From Cohnella fermenti (GTDB lineage: Bacteria; Bacillota; Bacilli; Paenibacillales; Paenibacillaceae), in assembly GCF_004801405.1 (NCBI RefSeq), contig NZ_SSOB01000019.1, positions 91,022 through 155,021 on the forward strand: 64,000 nucleotides of DNA. Direction: 5' to 3'. Each line of letters starts with the position of its first letter. Position 1 is the stretch's first letter. Shown in pieces: positions 25,401-34,807 of the stretch. A model generated the notes under the pieces. It saw only the letters and a program-made list of their open reading frames with translations. It searched no databases and was not told the origin of the DNA. The position numbers and the translations under genes were made by a program.

Positions 25401-28400
25401 AATCGTCACCTTGTACGTTTCCGTATAGTCTTCATCTGCGACGTCTCCCGCGTTAACAACCACAGTGTAGTCGGTATCCTTCACAAGCTCATCGCCATCG
25501 TTGCTGATGCTAGTCAACGTGGTGCCTCTCAGCGTCATTGTCGTCTCGACATCCGCCTGTTCGGATGGCTTCTTGTCGAAGCTGCCTGTAACCGGGCTGA
25601 TTGATGGAGTTGTGTCACTTATCGTCAGAATCAGCGACTGAACATCTCCCTTGCTGAACGTAAACTTCAAGGTAGCCGTGCCCAGATCAAGATCGTCCAA
25701 GTAGCTCTTCAAGATCGTTACCGTGTTGCCTGACTTCGTGTAGTCGGTACCAAGCTCAAGCTCCGCCATTCCATTGCTGATACTCTCCAGCGTATTGCCG
25801 TTCAGCGTCAGTTCCGTCACGACATCCGCCTGCTTGATAGTGTTATTGTCGAAGCTGGCTATATCCGGACTAATCTCGCTGTTCTCCTCTGTTGAGTCGA
25901 CAATCGTAATCTTCAGCTTCTGATCCGCTCCGCCGCTGAATGTGAATGTCAATTCCGTGACGCCCTCTGACTGAGCAGCCAAGTAACTCTTCAAGATTGT
26001 TACCGAGTTGCCCCCGACCGTGTAGTCTTCATCCTTCACAAGCGGAGTGCCACCGTTGATGATGCTCTCCAACGTGTTGCCGTTCAGCGTCATCTCTGTC
26101 ATGACATCCGCCTGCGCAGAAGGATTCAGATCGAAGGTGGCTGTAGCCGGACTGAGAGAACTGTCCAGCGCATCATTGCTCAGCACGAAGGCACTGGATA
26201 CGACACTCGCTACGGTACCAGAATGGTCGATGCAATAGTCGTCACCTACCTTACACAGCTTATTGCCAACCCTGTCCTGTCCTCGAACTTGCAGGTACCA
26301 CGTCCCATCTACGCCTGCTTGGGTCAATGTACTGTCATTATTCAACGGCAACCAGCCGTCTGTTGGCGTGGCTGTATCTTGCGTCCATACATACTCCAGT
26401 GTGGATTCATCGAGTCCGCTGCCGTCACCATCACTAACCGTTACTGCCACGGATGCTGATCTGGCTGCAGTTGCACTCCCATTAGGGCTGAAGGTCACCG
26501 TTGGCGAGAGCTTGTCAATATTGATTGCATATGGAACACTCATTGTGTTAACGCCATCTGTCACGGTGAAGTTACCTGAATTCATACCGTTATTGATGAA
26601 GTTGATTAGTGTAGTTCCTGGATTGTATGTCTCATTAGTTACCACTTCAATATCGCCTATTTTTTGGGAATATGTATAGGTGATGGTGTTGCCTGTCGTT
26701 GTTTCTGCCGTTGCTTCTGCTCTAACACCAGCGTTCACCCAATCCCCGCTCGTATAAGGGGCTGCTGCTGAGTTATTTGTCAATGTTAACGTCATTTTTA
26801 ATGTATTCTTGGCAATTTTTACAGTGCGGTTAACGATCGCCGTATTGCCTGCATCATCGCTGGCCTGAAGTCCAATCGTGTAAATCCCATCGCTGTTCAA
26901 CGGGATCGAAGCGTTGTAATCCAGCCACGTCTTACCGCCATCAAGCGTATACTTTAAGGTTACGCTGGTACTGTGTGCATCCGGCGCTGCGGCGGTAATA
27001 GTTACATCCTGATTGGTCCAGGTATCATTCGAATAAGTACTGTCGTCTGCGTTCTTCATCGTCACGGTTAGCTCCGGAGCCGTAGCATCAATCAAGAATG
27101 ACGCTGAAGTCGCATTCGTCTCATTCCCTGCATAATCCTTGGCTCGAATATGCAAGTACCAATTCCCATCCACACCGGTGTACGTAAATTGTTTGCTATT
27201 GGTAGATGCGACTAGAGAGAAGGCGGCCCATCCACTGGCAGGAGTAGAACTCGATTGTGACCAAGCATATTCCAGTGTATCGACACCGCTCGTTGCATCC
27301 GTGACCTGAACGGAGGTCGAGATTGTCTTTACTGCCGTCGTGCTCCCATTGGGAGAGAGGGTGACCGTAGGCGCAACGCGATCCCGCAATATCGTTAACG
27401 TATAGGTCTTGGCAGCCTGGGGCTTCATATAAGGCGCCACTTTAACCTTGATTGCGGCTCCGGCAGTCGGGACAGACACATTGACCGCAGAACCGCTTGT
27501 TTGCAGTCGATCATTGATATACAGCGCGGAATAAGCGGTGTCCGCCAGAACGGCGTTGACATTAACGCTTGTTGTCCCCGGATCGATATTATACTGATAC
27601 GCGGTAGTGGATGAGGAGAACGCAGGGGAGGGAGCAGCCACTGTCCCCGCCCCGGTAACCGTCAGGCCGCTCAAGACATTCTCTCCGGGCACAAGACTAT
27701 TCCCCGACAGATCCGAGCCCCAACCGACAACGGTGCCATCGCTCTTCAAGGCGAGAGCGTGATTGACACCCGCAGCAATCGCAACAACATCCGTTAGGCC
27801 CGCAGGAGGAGTCGCCGCTCCATAAGCCGAATATCCCCATCCGACAACCGTGCCGTCATTCTTCAATGCCAAGGCATATGTACTGTTGGCCGATATCGCT
27901 TTAACATTCGTCAGGCCCGATACATCGAGGATGTCGTTGTCGTTATACTCCTTCCCCCAAGCGACAACCGTGCCATCGCTCTTCAACGCCAAGGCATAAT
28001 AGAACCCGGCATCAATATCAACCACATTCGTCAAATCAGCGGGAATGCTCGTCGCACCGGCCCCGTTCGATCCCCAATCGACGATCTTGCCGAGAGACGT
28101 CAAGGCCATCGAATAATATGTTCCTGCGGCCACCTTGGTAACACCGCCGGTCGCCACTGCGGATGGCACAGTCACTTGTCCATTTCCATTGAGTCCCCAA
28201 CCGTATACCTTACCGGTATTAATGCCTGTGAGTGCGCTCGATACGACCAAGGTATGCCTGCCTGCCGATGCCATGGAGATGACATTGGTGAGGCCGGAAG
28301 GAATCGTCGCCTCGCCGACTTCGTTGCTTCCCCAGGCAACAATCGTGCCGTTCGACTTGCGAGCCAGGAAGGTCGTGTCTTTGGCGTAGATGTCGACCAC

Positions 28401-28652
28401 GCCGGTCAGCCCCTCGGGAGGCTTGGCCCAGTCGTTGATATTCTTCCCCCACGCGAGGATGGTGCCATCCGACTTCAAAGCGATGGAATTGTTCTGACCC
28501 GCTGCGATCTTGGTCACGGTGACCGTCGTCGACCCTGTGGTCAGCTCAATGGTGCTCGCACTCGCCGTCTCCATGGCCGGGACCCATCCCAGCACGATGG
28601 CCACGGACAAGAGCGCCGCCACAACTCTCCGAATTCGCTTGTGTTGATTCAT
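22407..28652 (-). CDS. Giant RCC1/Ig-like/SLH surface protein
   Basis: The protein has 2081 residues, with GGAGG 7 nt before ATG 28652. After a signal peptide (1-33) come about six RCC1-type propeller repeats (50-320, repeated ALKSDGTVVAWG). Then come a cadherin-like beta-sandwich (330-417), Ig-like domains, three X2-type modules (820-1125, each with an LNGNTLESI-like core), three long near-identical repeats of about 130-150 residues (1121-1574), an InlB-like repeat, a Ser/Gly linker, a pre-SLH module and three SLH motifs (1900-2077). It is probably wall-anchored through pyruvylated secondary polymer. No catalytic domain is seen, so adhesion or scaffolding is likely. Its promoter shares an 11-bp-period direct repeat with the SLH gene at 37064. 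Confidence 0.9.
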   Translation of the reverse strand: MNQHKRIRRVVAALLSVAIVLGWVPAMETASASTIELTTGSTTVTVTKIAAGQNNSIALKSDGTILAWGKNINDWAKPPEGLTGVVDIYAKDTTFLARKSNGTIVAWGSNEVGEATIPSGLTNVISMASAGRHTLVVSSALTGINTGKVYGWGLNGNGQVTVPSAVATGGVTKVAAGTYYSMALTSLGKIVDWGSNGAGATSIPADLTNVVDIDAGFYYALALKSDGTVVAWGKEYNDNDILDVSGLTNVKAISANSTYALALKNDGTVVGWGYSAYGAATPPAGLTDVVAIAAGVNHALALKSDGTVVGWGSDLSGNSLVPGENVLSGLTVTGAGTVAAPSPAFSSSTTAYQYNIDPGTTSVNVNAVLADTAYSALYINDRLQTSGSAVNVSVPTAGAAIKVKVAPYMKPQAAKTYTLTILRDRVAPTVTLSPNGSTTAVKTISTSVQVTDATSGVDTLEYAWSQSSSTPASGWAAFSLVASTNSKQFTYTGVDGNWYLHIRAKDYAGNETNATSASFLIDATAPELTVTMKNADDSTYSNDTWTNQDVTITAAAPDAHSTSVTLKYTLDGGKTWLDYNASIPLNSDGIYTIGLQASDDAGNTAIVNRTVKIAKNTLKMTLTLTNNSAAAPYTSGDWVNAGVRAEATAETTTGNTITYTYSQKIGDIEVVTNETYNPGTTLINFINNGMNSGNFTVTDGVNTMSVPYAINIDKLSPTVTFSPNGSATAARSASVAVTVSDGDGSGLDESTLEYVWTQDTATPTDGWLPLNNDSTLTQAGVDGTWYLQVRGQDRVGNKLCKVGDDYCIDHSGTVASVVSSAFVLSNDALDSSLSPATATFDLNPSAQADVMTEMTLNGNTLESIINGGTPLVKDEDYTVGGNSVTILKSYLAAQSEGVTELTFTFSGGADQKLKITIVDSTEENSEISPDIASFDNNTIKQADVVTELTLNGNTLESISNGMAELELGTDYTKSGNTVTILKSYLDDLDLGTATLKFTFSKGDVQSLILTISDTTPSISPVTGSFDKKPSEQADVETTMTLRGTTLTSISNDGDELVKDTDYTVVVNAGDVADEDYTETYKVTILSSYLAEQSTGTTSLTFMFGTGNELTLNIDISDSRTKLSTPAIEIDYETEMLKGFATGASDSYTIDGDSVTPDGSGQLALVEADLGQTLNIVKAGDGTTTVDSDAQELPVPVRPATPTAAGVNPTTIGGVGKITGVTDDMEYKSSTGTWTDVAGTEITSLAAGTYQVRIKATATSFKSEEQTITITAYTAGMEATPVIEIDYATEELTGFEDGGSYTIDGVPVTPVGGKLDVASYLGRTLAIVKKGNETTTTDSAAQDLVVPARPATPTATGVNPTTIGGTGSIAGVTEDMEYKSSTGTWTDVTGTEIDSLAAGAYQVRVQATATSFKSEEQTITITAYTAGMEATPAIEIDFANEELTGFEDGGGSYTIDGSPVSPVGGKLDVASYLGRTLAIVKKGNETTTTDSATQDLVVPARPATPTATGVNPTTIGGVGKITGVTDDMEYKSSIGTWTDVTGTEIDSLAAGAYQVRVKATATSFKSEEQTITLTDPAPVTNYTVTVNDGGDGASGSGDYASGDTVSIQAGTRSGYSFQGWTSTDGVTFLDASSVTTAFAMIAQNVTVTANWQMNSGSSGGGGGGSSPVTPATPTITLDKQPSQPTIASVNLIATVDKDGIASATITESQVKAMIEAAQNEARNKGNTADGIGIAFHVLFGAEAVGFSVKVEDGVLALLEQEGVKLFAASTVLVNFSFDQAAILAMVGQAIGDVAIAAHPVTELSDAAKALIGSRPVYDLTVSYEKNGKSEYVTDFGKGTVALGIAYKAASAEKTDNLFAVYVNKAGKPQQLTDSRYDNDEVTFSRNSLSTYGVGYRAPAPIFSDTTMHWAKDDIAFVVSLGLIAGTSGTTFSPNTAITRGDFLMALGKLSGADVSGYTQSSFSDVSGTSAAMPYIEWAVQNNIVQGVGNNLFSPDSSITREQMAVMMARFAQATGHALPVNKQAVTFADGARISAWAREAVKAIQQSGIVQGKDNNRYDPAGNATRAEASTILRRFVEFVID
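23930..25290. repeat. Three long in-gene repeats
   Basis: Three segments of about 390-450 bp in the RCC1/SLH gene are nearly identical at the DNA level. They share, for example, long runs around 24030-24160, 24500-24600 and 24930-25060. They encode modules with the cores PTTIGG and EEQTITI. The identity suggests recent duplication, and these segments could recombine or misassemble. Confidence 0.85.
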
Positions 28653-28717
28653 AGATATTCCTCCAACTTTCCAAGTCTCTGTATATGAACTGCCGCACTG
28701 CCTCTTCCCTATTAAAA

Positions 28718-28762
28718 ATTATACTTAGCAGCACCCGCGGAAAACTCTTAAAGAATTCTTAA
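28718..28762 (-). promoter_or_regulatory. RR-type direct repeat and -10 of the RCC1/SLH gene
   Basis: On the minus strand TTAAGA-ATTCT-TTAAGA (28746-28762) is an 11-bp-period direct repeat typical of OmpR/PhoB-class sites. A perfect TATAAT (28718-28723) follows after 22 bp. There is no good -35, as expected for an activator-dependent promoter. Almost the same arrangement occurs at 42246-42289. Confidence 0.6.
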
Positions 28763-28857
28763 AAGATTCAAGAAGGACCATCAGGGATAACCCCCTAACA
28801 GTCCTTGCGATGGGTCCGCTCGTCTCCGGCTTGGTCCGATGGCGGTTGCGGTGTTAT

Positions 28858-29050
28858 ATGGTCCACGGTTTTATGCGTTTTTTCACATTCGTCGGCTCGG
28901 ATTGGGGAGGAATCGAGGCGTTTTATATGTTTTTTAGCATACATACGGCAACCCGGGCCGGAACTTTCTCTATGTATGCTATTTTTCGCATAGAATCGTC
29001 CAAACTCCCCGTTACCGAGCTGCGCCAATGTGATTTTGCACAGAAAATCC
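28858..29050. repeat. Four-unit 51-bp module, copy 3
   Basis: Cores lie at 28884 (CACAT), 28936 (AGCAT), 28987 (CGCAT) and 29039 (CACAG), with spacings of 52, 51 and 52 bp. The order of unit types is the same as in copies 1 and 2. It fills the gap between the RCC1/SLH promoter and the end of the eCIS-like operon. Confidence 0.85.
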
Positions 29051-29089
29051 TTCAGCCGTCGACGCGACCAGCCCCTCCCCACGCCCCCT

Positions 29090-31012
29090 CTATCTCTTCG
29101 CCTTGTTCCTGGCAGCCGTTATCGGCTTATCGAACATAGCGGCGTAGCCCTTGTCGTTGCTCCGCGCATTAACGTCCACCTTGCCCCATTCGTCCCTGTC
29201 CAGAAGCATCGTGGTCTCTTGCCGCAGATGGGCTTGCAGCTTCTGCAGCCGTTCGAGCAAAGCGGCGATCTCCGTGTCCGAGAGCAAGCCTTCCATAATG
29301 ACGGCCAAATCTGCCGGCTTCAGAGCGAGGATACGCTCGGCAAGCTCCTTGTCGACATAGCGGCTGAGGCCGTGATAATTGTTGTGCCTGGCCACGAGGT
29401 TCGTCTCCGTGCCGAAAGCCATGTCGTTGTCGATGCCCGTGAGGCCGACCGTCCTGCCCTCCCGGTCTCTATCGATGTAGAAGTTACCGGTATGCCTGTC
29501 CACCTGCATCGCCAGCGCGTCGATGAGGTTCAGCCGGGACAAGGCGCGCTGGAAGGCCGGTTCATTCATGTCGAAGCTCTCTTCCCTGCCTTGCTCAATG
29601 TCTTCGCCCAGCTTCGATACGACCGAGAACGCTTCCTTCCCCTTCGCCTTCTCCATGAAGGTGCCTCTCACGATGCCCGATCCGTTATTGTAGAGCGCGA
29701 ATTCCGCCTTGGCGATCACGCCGGCCCCGAGCAGTTGATCGAGACGCGACATCGCCACATTGCGGTTGGCCAGTTTGGCGTCGTTGCGGTCAATGCCGCC
29801 ATGACTGGCGACGCCCGTCTCCAGGAACGCGACTTCCTTCTCCGCCTCCGTGGCGTTCGGAGGAAGCTCCTCTTCTGCCAGAATTCGGTCCTTCGTGGCC
29901 TTGAATACCCCTTCCTTGCCCGGCCCAACCTCGAAAAACTCGACGCTGTTGATGCCGCCCTTGCCGGTCGCTCCCGTGCTCATCGCGGACGACAGCTTGA
30001 CGATGCCGGCGCTCGTAAGCAGCTTCCAGGGCGGGCGCCTCTTGTTCGGATCGGCCTTGTACTCGGCAGCCGAAGAGCGGACGGCCGTCTTCTCGAACGG
30101 GAGAATCTCCCTGATCTTGCGGATGTAGACGACTTTCTTGTCCTTGCTGTCGTTCCTGTTGTGCCGGATATATTCGTCGCTCACTTGCTCGACCTGCTCG
30201 TACAGGGCCATAACCTGATTAAGCTGAAAATCGATCTCACCAGGGCTCGCGGCCACGACGTGGTTGTCCACGAAACGGTCGAAGGTGTCGAGCTTGTCCA
30301 GATAGCTGCGGTAGTGCGTACTGTTCTGTTTGATCGTCTTGCCGAAGAGCTTCATGTGCTCCTTCGGCTGACCGAGCGTCGCCTTCACTTGCTCGGCGCT
30401 CGGCATACGTTGCATGACACCAGAATCGCGGCTGCCGGACGTTGCCCCGGACGAGCCTGCTTCCGCCAAACGCTGAATCGCTTCTCCTCCCAGGTCCGGT
30501 GCGCTCGCGGCTTGGGAACCCAGCCTGTCCGCCTCCTGCTCAAGCGCCGGACTGTCGTTGAGCAGCGCGCCCGAAGCAAGCTGCCCCGTAGGGGCAACGC
30601 GGCCGGCCTTCTGCTGAACGACATGGGCCAGCTCATGGCCGAGCAGTCGCTGCCCGCCGGGCTGATTCGGGTTGTACTTGCCGGGAGCGAAGTGGATATC
30701 GGTCCCCTGCGTGTAGGCGAGCGCCCCCGCTTCGCTTGCCTTGGAGGAATTGGCGTGAATGCGCACATCCGAGAAGTCGGAGCCGAGCGCCCCTTCCATC
30801 TTGGCTTGCACGTTAACGGGCATCTTGTTATCCGCTTGCCTGAACATCTGCAGCACGGCCCGGTTGCCCGCCGAGCCCTGCAGGGAGGCAAGCTTCTCCG
30901 TGTCCGTCGCGCGAGCGCGCTGCAGGACCGGACGGCCGGGCAACGGCCTGCTTATATTCGATTGCTTCTGCGATGCAGCCTGTTTGCCCACGGAAGGATG
31001 GTAACCTCTCAT
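29090..31012 (-). CDS. DUF4157 protein with PI4K/HipA-like kinase domain (eCIS cargo-like)
   Basis: The protein has 640 residues and no signal peptide. Residues about 60-165 are the DUF4157 module found on eCIS-linked toxins, with HELAH at 126-130 and downstream Glu in [11 protein letters not shown]. Residues about 355-540 look like a protein/lipid-kinase fold. There is a Gly-rich [10 protein letters not shown], a candidate ATP-binding Lys371, the catalytic loop DRHTGN (505-510) and a metal motif IDND (527-530). The DRHxxN...IDNxxAF pattern recalls type II PI4-kinases and HipA-like kinases. It is the last gene of an operon with Pvc15/Pvc16-type genes. I infer a delivered effector that phosphorylates a lipid or protein. 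The kinase call rests on motifs only. Confidence 0.75.
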   Translation of the reverse strand: MRGYHPSVGKQAASQKQSNISRPLPGRPVLQRARATDTEKLASLQGSAGNRAVLQMFRQADNKMPVNVQAKMEGALGSDFSDVRIHANSSKASEAGALAYTQGTDIHFAPGKYNPNQPGGQRLLGHELAHVVQQKAGRVAPTGQLASGALLNDSPALEQEADRLGSQAASAPDLGGEAIQRLAEAGSSGATSGSRDSGVMQRMPSAEQVKATLGQPKEHMKLFGKTIKQNSTHYRSYLDKLDTFDRFVDNHVVAASPGEIDFQLNQVMALYEQVEQVSDEYIRHNRNDSKDKKVVYIRKIREILPFEKTAVRSSAAEYKADPNKRRPPWKLLTSAGIVKLSSAMSTGATGKGGINSVEFFEVGPGKEGVFKATKDRILAEEELPPNATEAEKEVAFLETGVASHGGIDRNDAKLANRNVAMSRLDQLLGAGVIAKAEFALYNNGSGIVRGTFMEKAKGKEAFSVVSKLGEDIEQGREESFDMNEPAFQRALSRLNLIDALAMQVDRHTGNFYIDRDREGRTVGLTGIDNDMAFGTETNLVARHNNYHGLSRYVDKELAERILALKPADLAVIMEGLLSDTEIAALLERLQKLQAHLRQETTMLLDRDEWGKVDVNARSNDKGYAAMFDKPITAARNKAKR

Positions 31013-31054
31013 GCGACCACTTCCTTTTCCACCGAATTTGCCACCGACAATGGG

Positions 31055-31906
31055 TTAAGAATGGCGGAGCACGTAATCGGGCATAACCGTCGTCTTCCCC
31101 TCTGCGAGCGGCCACCGGTCTTCGATCTCCTTGCCTCCGCGGCGCAGCACGATCCGCACGCTGCCCCCGGCCGACAAGCGGCCGCGGAACGGCAGCACGA
31201 TCCAGCCGTCCCCGTCGCTGACCGTCGCAGCCGCAGGCAGCAGCAAGTGATTCCGGCTCCAACGATGGAGCGCGGGTCGGTCCAAGCGCAGTTCCAGGCC
31301 GTCCCCTTCGTTGGTTGACAATTGAGTTGGCGACAATCGGACCGGCGACACCCGGAACCACTCCGCCGGGGCTCCATCCTTGCCGCGCACCGCCAAGGCG
31401 TCGCCGCTCAGCAGCTTCGTCGCCCCCGGCACACAGCGCAGCGTCTTGCTTCCCGGCAGCACTTCTTCATCGAGAATCCGGCCTCTGGCCGCTTGATCGT
31501 CGTCAACGTAGGCGAACACCTCGACACCCGCAGCCGGCTTGCCGTTCTCGTCGACCAGGATGCGCACAATACCGGCAGCCGCCGCGAAGGGAACATACGC
31601 CCTGCCCGGCAGCAGGAACAGTTCGACGACCGGATCGCCCGGCGCCAAGGCCGACAGATCCACCTGCTGCGAACAGGGCAGGTAAATCCCGGATTCCACC
31701 GTAATGTCGCATAACCGATGAGGAAGATCCAGGAAGGCCCAGCTTCTGTCGGAGGTGCGAAGCGGAGCGGCGGGGACGCCCTTAAGCCGTACGCGGACGG
31801 TTGACGGGACGGCCGGGCGGCCGGTCCATATGTCCGTCGTGCGCACAACAAGAGAACAGCGTGTCACCGACGTGGATTGCGCTCCGAACGATTGCGTTCC
31901 CATCAT
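31055..31906 (-). CDS. Unknown beta-rich protein in the eCIS-like operon
   Basis: The protein has 283 residues with GGAGG 8 nt before ATG 31906. It starts 3 bp past the stop of the Pvc16-like gene, so translation is probably coupled. There is no signal peptide or catalytic motif. The middle (about 100-160) resembles carboxypeptidase-regulatory-like Ig folds (GIVRILVDENGKPAAGVEVFAY), and the C-terminus is beta-rich. Some eCIS loci carry such a domain next to or fused to DUF4255. A structural cap, adaptor or cargo-linker role is inferred from context. Confidence 0.7.
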   Translation of the reverse strand: MMGTQSFGAQSTSVTRCSLVVRTTDIWTGRPAVPSTVRVRLKGVPAAPLRTSDRSWAFLDLPHRLCDITVESGIYLPCSQQVDLSALAPGDPVVELFLLPGRAYVPFAAAAGIVRILVDENGKPAAGVEVFAYVDDDQAARGRILDEEVLPGSKTLRCVPGATKLLSGDALAVRGKDGAPAEWFRVSPVRLSPTQLSTNEGDGLELRLDRPALHRWSRNHLLLPAAATVSDGDGWIVLPFRGRLSAGGSVRIVLRRGGKEIEDRWPLAEGKTTVMPDYVLRHS

Positions 31907-31909
31907 GAA

Positions 31910-32491
31910 TTACCCCTCCCGTCCCTTCTCGCGCAGCGTAATCTTCCTCTCCACGACGCGGGAAGTCGACTTGACGCGGTTGGAGTCCAGATAGACGGGA
32001 CCCAGCTTGTAAACCAGCGAGAACTTGTACGGATGATCGCCGAACTGCCACAGCCGGGTCAACTCTTCCGTTCCATAGGGAACGGGCGCAATTCGCAGGC
32101 CGGCTTCGGAGTCGGAGAGCGTCCCTTCGAGCATCGGGCCGCGGAGAATGCTGTTGTCATGCAGGATTTGCGCCACCTTGCCCAGCAAGCGATATTCATC
32201 CAGCGACCTCGTCAGAATATCGGCGTTCGAGTATGCCGTAATCAGGCATTCCAGATCGACCGCGCGCGGCGGATAACGGAGCACATTGCCTTCGGGCTGC
32301 ATCCCCGAGCGGCTCGCTTCGTTGTTCTCCCGCAGGGAGCATATGAACACCGTGATCACCAAATCCCCTTTGTCCGCAGGGCTTGCCATGCCGATCAGTT
32401 CCGGACGGAACACAGGATCGGGCACCATCTCCTCGCGCAGCAGCTTAAGCAGACTTGCTCCGGCATCCGCGATTACCATGTGGCTCCCCAT
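31910..32491 (-). CDS. DUF4255 / Pvc16-type sheath cap protein
   Basis: The protein has 193 residues. ATG 32491 is preferred over one two codons upstream because GGGAG then sits 7 nt away. The sequence matches the Pvc16_N/DUF4255 family (LVITVFICSLRENNEASRSG; YPPRAVDLECLITAYS; WQFGDHPYKFSLVYKLGPV), which terminates the contractile tube in eCIS particles and related phage-like systems. It lies directly after the AAA+ ATPase gene, the same order as pvc15-pvc16. No sheath or tube genes lie in this window, so the particle it would cap must be encoded elsewhere or be absent. Confidence 0.82.
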   Translation of the reverse strand: MGSHMVIADAGASLLKLLREEMVPDPVFRPELIGMASPADKGDLVITVFICSLRENNEASRSGMQPEGNVLRYPPRAVDLECLITAYSNADILTRSLDEYRLLGKVAQILHDNSILRGPMLEGTLSDSEAGLRIAPVPYGTEELTRLWQFGDHPYKFSLVYKLGPVYLDSNRVKSTSRVVERKITLREKGREG

Positions 32492-32506
32492 GCTCATTCT
32501 CCCCCA

Positions 32507-34777
32507 TTACTCGCTGTATGGCGCGAACGCGCCTCTCATCGGAATTTTGCCTAACTTCTGAAGCTCTTCCTTCGCTGCCCGAATCATGTGGCTCATGCCG
32601 ATCGGAGCTCGCTCGGATGCCGCCAGGAAAGCGGCCGCAAGCACGATATTCTTGATATGTCCGCCCGATACTTCCACGCGCTGGGCAAGAAACGGCAGAT
32701 CCAACTCCTCGCCCAGCGGCGCCCCTGCCGGGAGCAGAGAAGCGAAGATGCGGGCCCGGTCCTCCGGACTCGGGAACGGGAATTTAACGATGACGCTCAT
32801 CCGTCTGAGCAGCGCTTCGTCCAGGTTCTGCATCAGGTTGGTGGCCAGAATCGTCACGCCGTCGTACGCTTCGATCAATTGCAGCAAGTACGCGGCTTCC
32901 ATATTGGCGTAGCGATCGTTCGAGTCCTTCACTTCCGTCCGCTTGCCGAACAGCGCGTCTCCTTCGTCGAAGAACAGAATCGCCCCGCTCTGCCGCGCCT
33001 CCTCGAACAGCTCGCGCAGCCGCTGCTCCGTCTCGCCTATGTACTTGCTCACGATGCGCGACAAGTCGACCCGGTAAAGCTCGAGGCCAAGCTCTCCCGC
33101 CACCGCGTCGGCCGCCATTGTTTTGCCGGTGCCGGGCGGTCCGGCGAACAACAGATGAACGCCGGTGCCGTAGCTGACCCTCCCCGCGAAGCCCCAATCG
33201 CTGAGCACCGTCTCCCGGAGCTTGTACCGGTTGCACGCCTCCTGAATCAAACTCAGCGATTCCTTCGGCAGAATAAGATCGCTCCAGCGGCTGCGAGGCT
33301 TAATGGCGATCGCATGCTGCGCGAGCCGGTGGCGGAATTGCCCCTTCGCGGCTGCTGCCAAGTCGGACTTGTCAGGCAGACGCTCCCCCCGCTCCGCCGC
33401 CAGAATAAGCGACTGCCTCCAGGCAGAGGCGATCTGCCCGGGCGTAAATTGGAACCGGGCGGCCAACTCGGCCGATAGAGTTCCGTAATCCGGACAGGTT
33501 GGCGAAGAGCGCTCCCTTGCGGGCAACTCCTCCGCATGCCGACGCCACAGCGCGGCGCGTTCGGAGACGGCGGGAGGCGAGACTTCCATGCTCCATAGCG
33601 GCGCGTTAATCGGCAGCGGAAGCTCATAAGCCGCCCGCCGTTCGCCGGACATCCAGCCAAGGAGCGGCCGCTGCGCGTCATTCTCGTAAGCTTGCAGGGC
33701 GCCTCTCAGCACCTCCTGCGGAAGCTTCTCCTTCCACGCGCCATCCCCATCCTCTTCCGACAGGACGATAGCCGCATCGGTGAGCAGCGCCTCGCGGACC
33801 AAGCGGTCGAGCAGGCTCCTCAGTCTCTCCTCTTCGGCAGGCAGCGCCGCGAGGGACACCATCAGCAGCCGTTGGCCGCGGGAAGCGGCGAGACGATGCA
33901 GCAGCCTCCGCTTGCCCGCTCCCCGGGCGCCCCACAGCGCGACGATCGGCATGCCGCCGGAAGGCCAAGCGCGCACGACTTGCCCGAGCTTCTGCTCCAG
34001 CGCGGCTTCGCCCTCCCAGGCGGGCAGCGGGTACTCATCCTCTTCCAATGCCTCTACAGCCCCGCCGAGCCTGCCGTCCAGCCTCTCCGTCTCCAACAGG
34101 AAGCTGATCGCCCGCTCATCCAGGCGCAGCGGCGATCGGAGGCCGAGCACGGCATCGGCTTCCGGCTGCTGCAGCAGCCAGCGCCGCAGCTTGCCTTGGC
34201 GACTCAGCAGCGCCATGCCCAGAACACGGTCCTCTTCCGTATCGCCGAGCAGCCGCAGCGCCAGGTCTACCGTCGCCGTCCTGGCCGTGGCATCGTCGTT
34301 CAGATAGGCGTACCACTTCTCGTAGTTGCGGTCTATCTCGACAGCCACGCAGAAGACGATGCAGCGATATTCCCACAGGGTCAGCCGCAAGGCATTCGTA
34401 AGCTGCACAAGCGGCAAGCCGCGGGCAAGCTCGGCGCGTTCGTCGTTCCTCTTCTCGAGCTCCCGGCGGAATCCCTTGTACGCATGCCAGGCGATAGCCA
34501 ATTCGCGGCTCTCGGCGGGATCGTCCGCGCTGAGTTCTTCCCTGCTGACAACCATTCCCTTGAATGCGGCCAGCGGGTCCGTGAAGGAATCGTCGCCGCT
34601 AGCCTCAAGCAGCGTGCGCAGTCCGACGTCCAGCCATTCCAGCTCGTCCCGCAGATGATCCGCTGCGCTGTAGCCGGTCATTGCGGAGGCTGCATCTGCT
34701 TCTGCCGCCGCCGCGTTCGCCGTTGCCCTCGCCTTCCTCACCGAATCCGCCACCGTTGCTGTCCCCGTCTCCGCCAT
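32507..34777 (-). CDS. Pvc15-type AAA+ ATPase
   Basis: The protein has 756 residues with GGGGG upstream of ATG 34777. The N-terminal half is helical and poorly conserved. The C-terminal AAA+ module has Walker A GPPGTGKT (about 546-553) and Walker B FFDEGDALFG (about 597-608), followed by KRTEVKDSNDRYAN, typical of ATPases encoded in eCIS loci. In such systems it is needed for particle assembly or cargo loading. It follows the repeat-rich cargo-like gene by 29 bp and precedes the DUF4255 gene by 15 bp, so all are in one operon. Confidence 0.88.
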   Translation of the reverse strand: MAETGTATVADSVRKARATANAAAAEADAASAMTGYSAADHLRDELEWLDVGLRTLLEASGDDSFTDPLAAFKGMVVSREELSADDPAESRELAIAWHAYKGFRRELEKRNDERAELARGLPLVQLTNALRLTLWEYRCIVFCVAVEIDRNYEKWYAYLNDDATARTATVDLALRLLGDTEEDRVLGMALLSRQGKLRRWLLQQPEADAVLGLRSPLRLDERAISFLLETERLDGRLGGAVEALEEDEYPLPAWEGEAALEQKLGQVVRAWPSGGMPIVALWGARGAGKRRLLHRLAASRGQRLLMVSLAALPAEEERLRSLLDRLVREALLTDAAIVLSEEDGDGAWKEKLPQEVLRGALQAYENDAQRPLLGWMSGERRAAYELPLPINAPLWSMEVSPPAVSERAALWRRHAEELPARERSSPTCPDYGTLSAELAARFQFTPGQIASAWRQSLILAAERGERLPDKSDLAAAAKGQFRHRLAQHAIAIKPRSRWSDLILPKESLSLIQEACNRYKLRETVLSDWGFAGRVSYGTGVHLLFAGPPGTGKTMAADAVAGELGLELYRVDLSRIVSKYIGETEQRLRELFEEARQSGAILFFDEGDALFGKRTEVKDSNDRYANMEAAYLLQLIEAYDGVTILATNLMQNLDEALLRRMSVIVKFPFPSPEDRARIFASLLPAGAPLGEELDLPFLAQRVEVSGGHIKNIVLAAAFLAASERAPIGMSHMIRAAKEELQKLGKIPMRGAFAPYSE

Positions 34778-34807
34778 TCGGCTATCCCCCGCTATCTGCT
34801 ATAACCT

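Noticed and set aside
29090..31012. DUF4157 HELAH motif as proof of an active metalloprotease toxin
   Set aside because: HExxH in this family may serve self-processing or delivery. The more specific functional signal is the kinase-like C-terminus.
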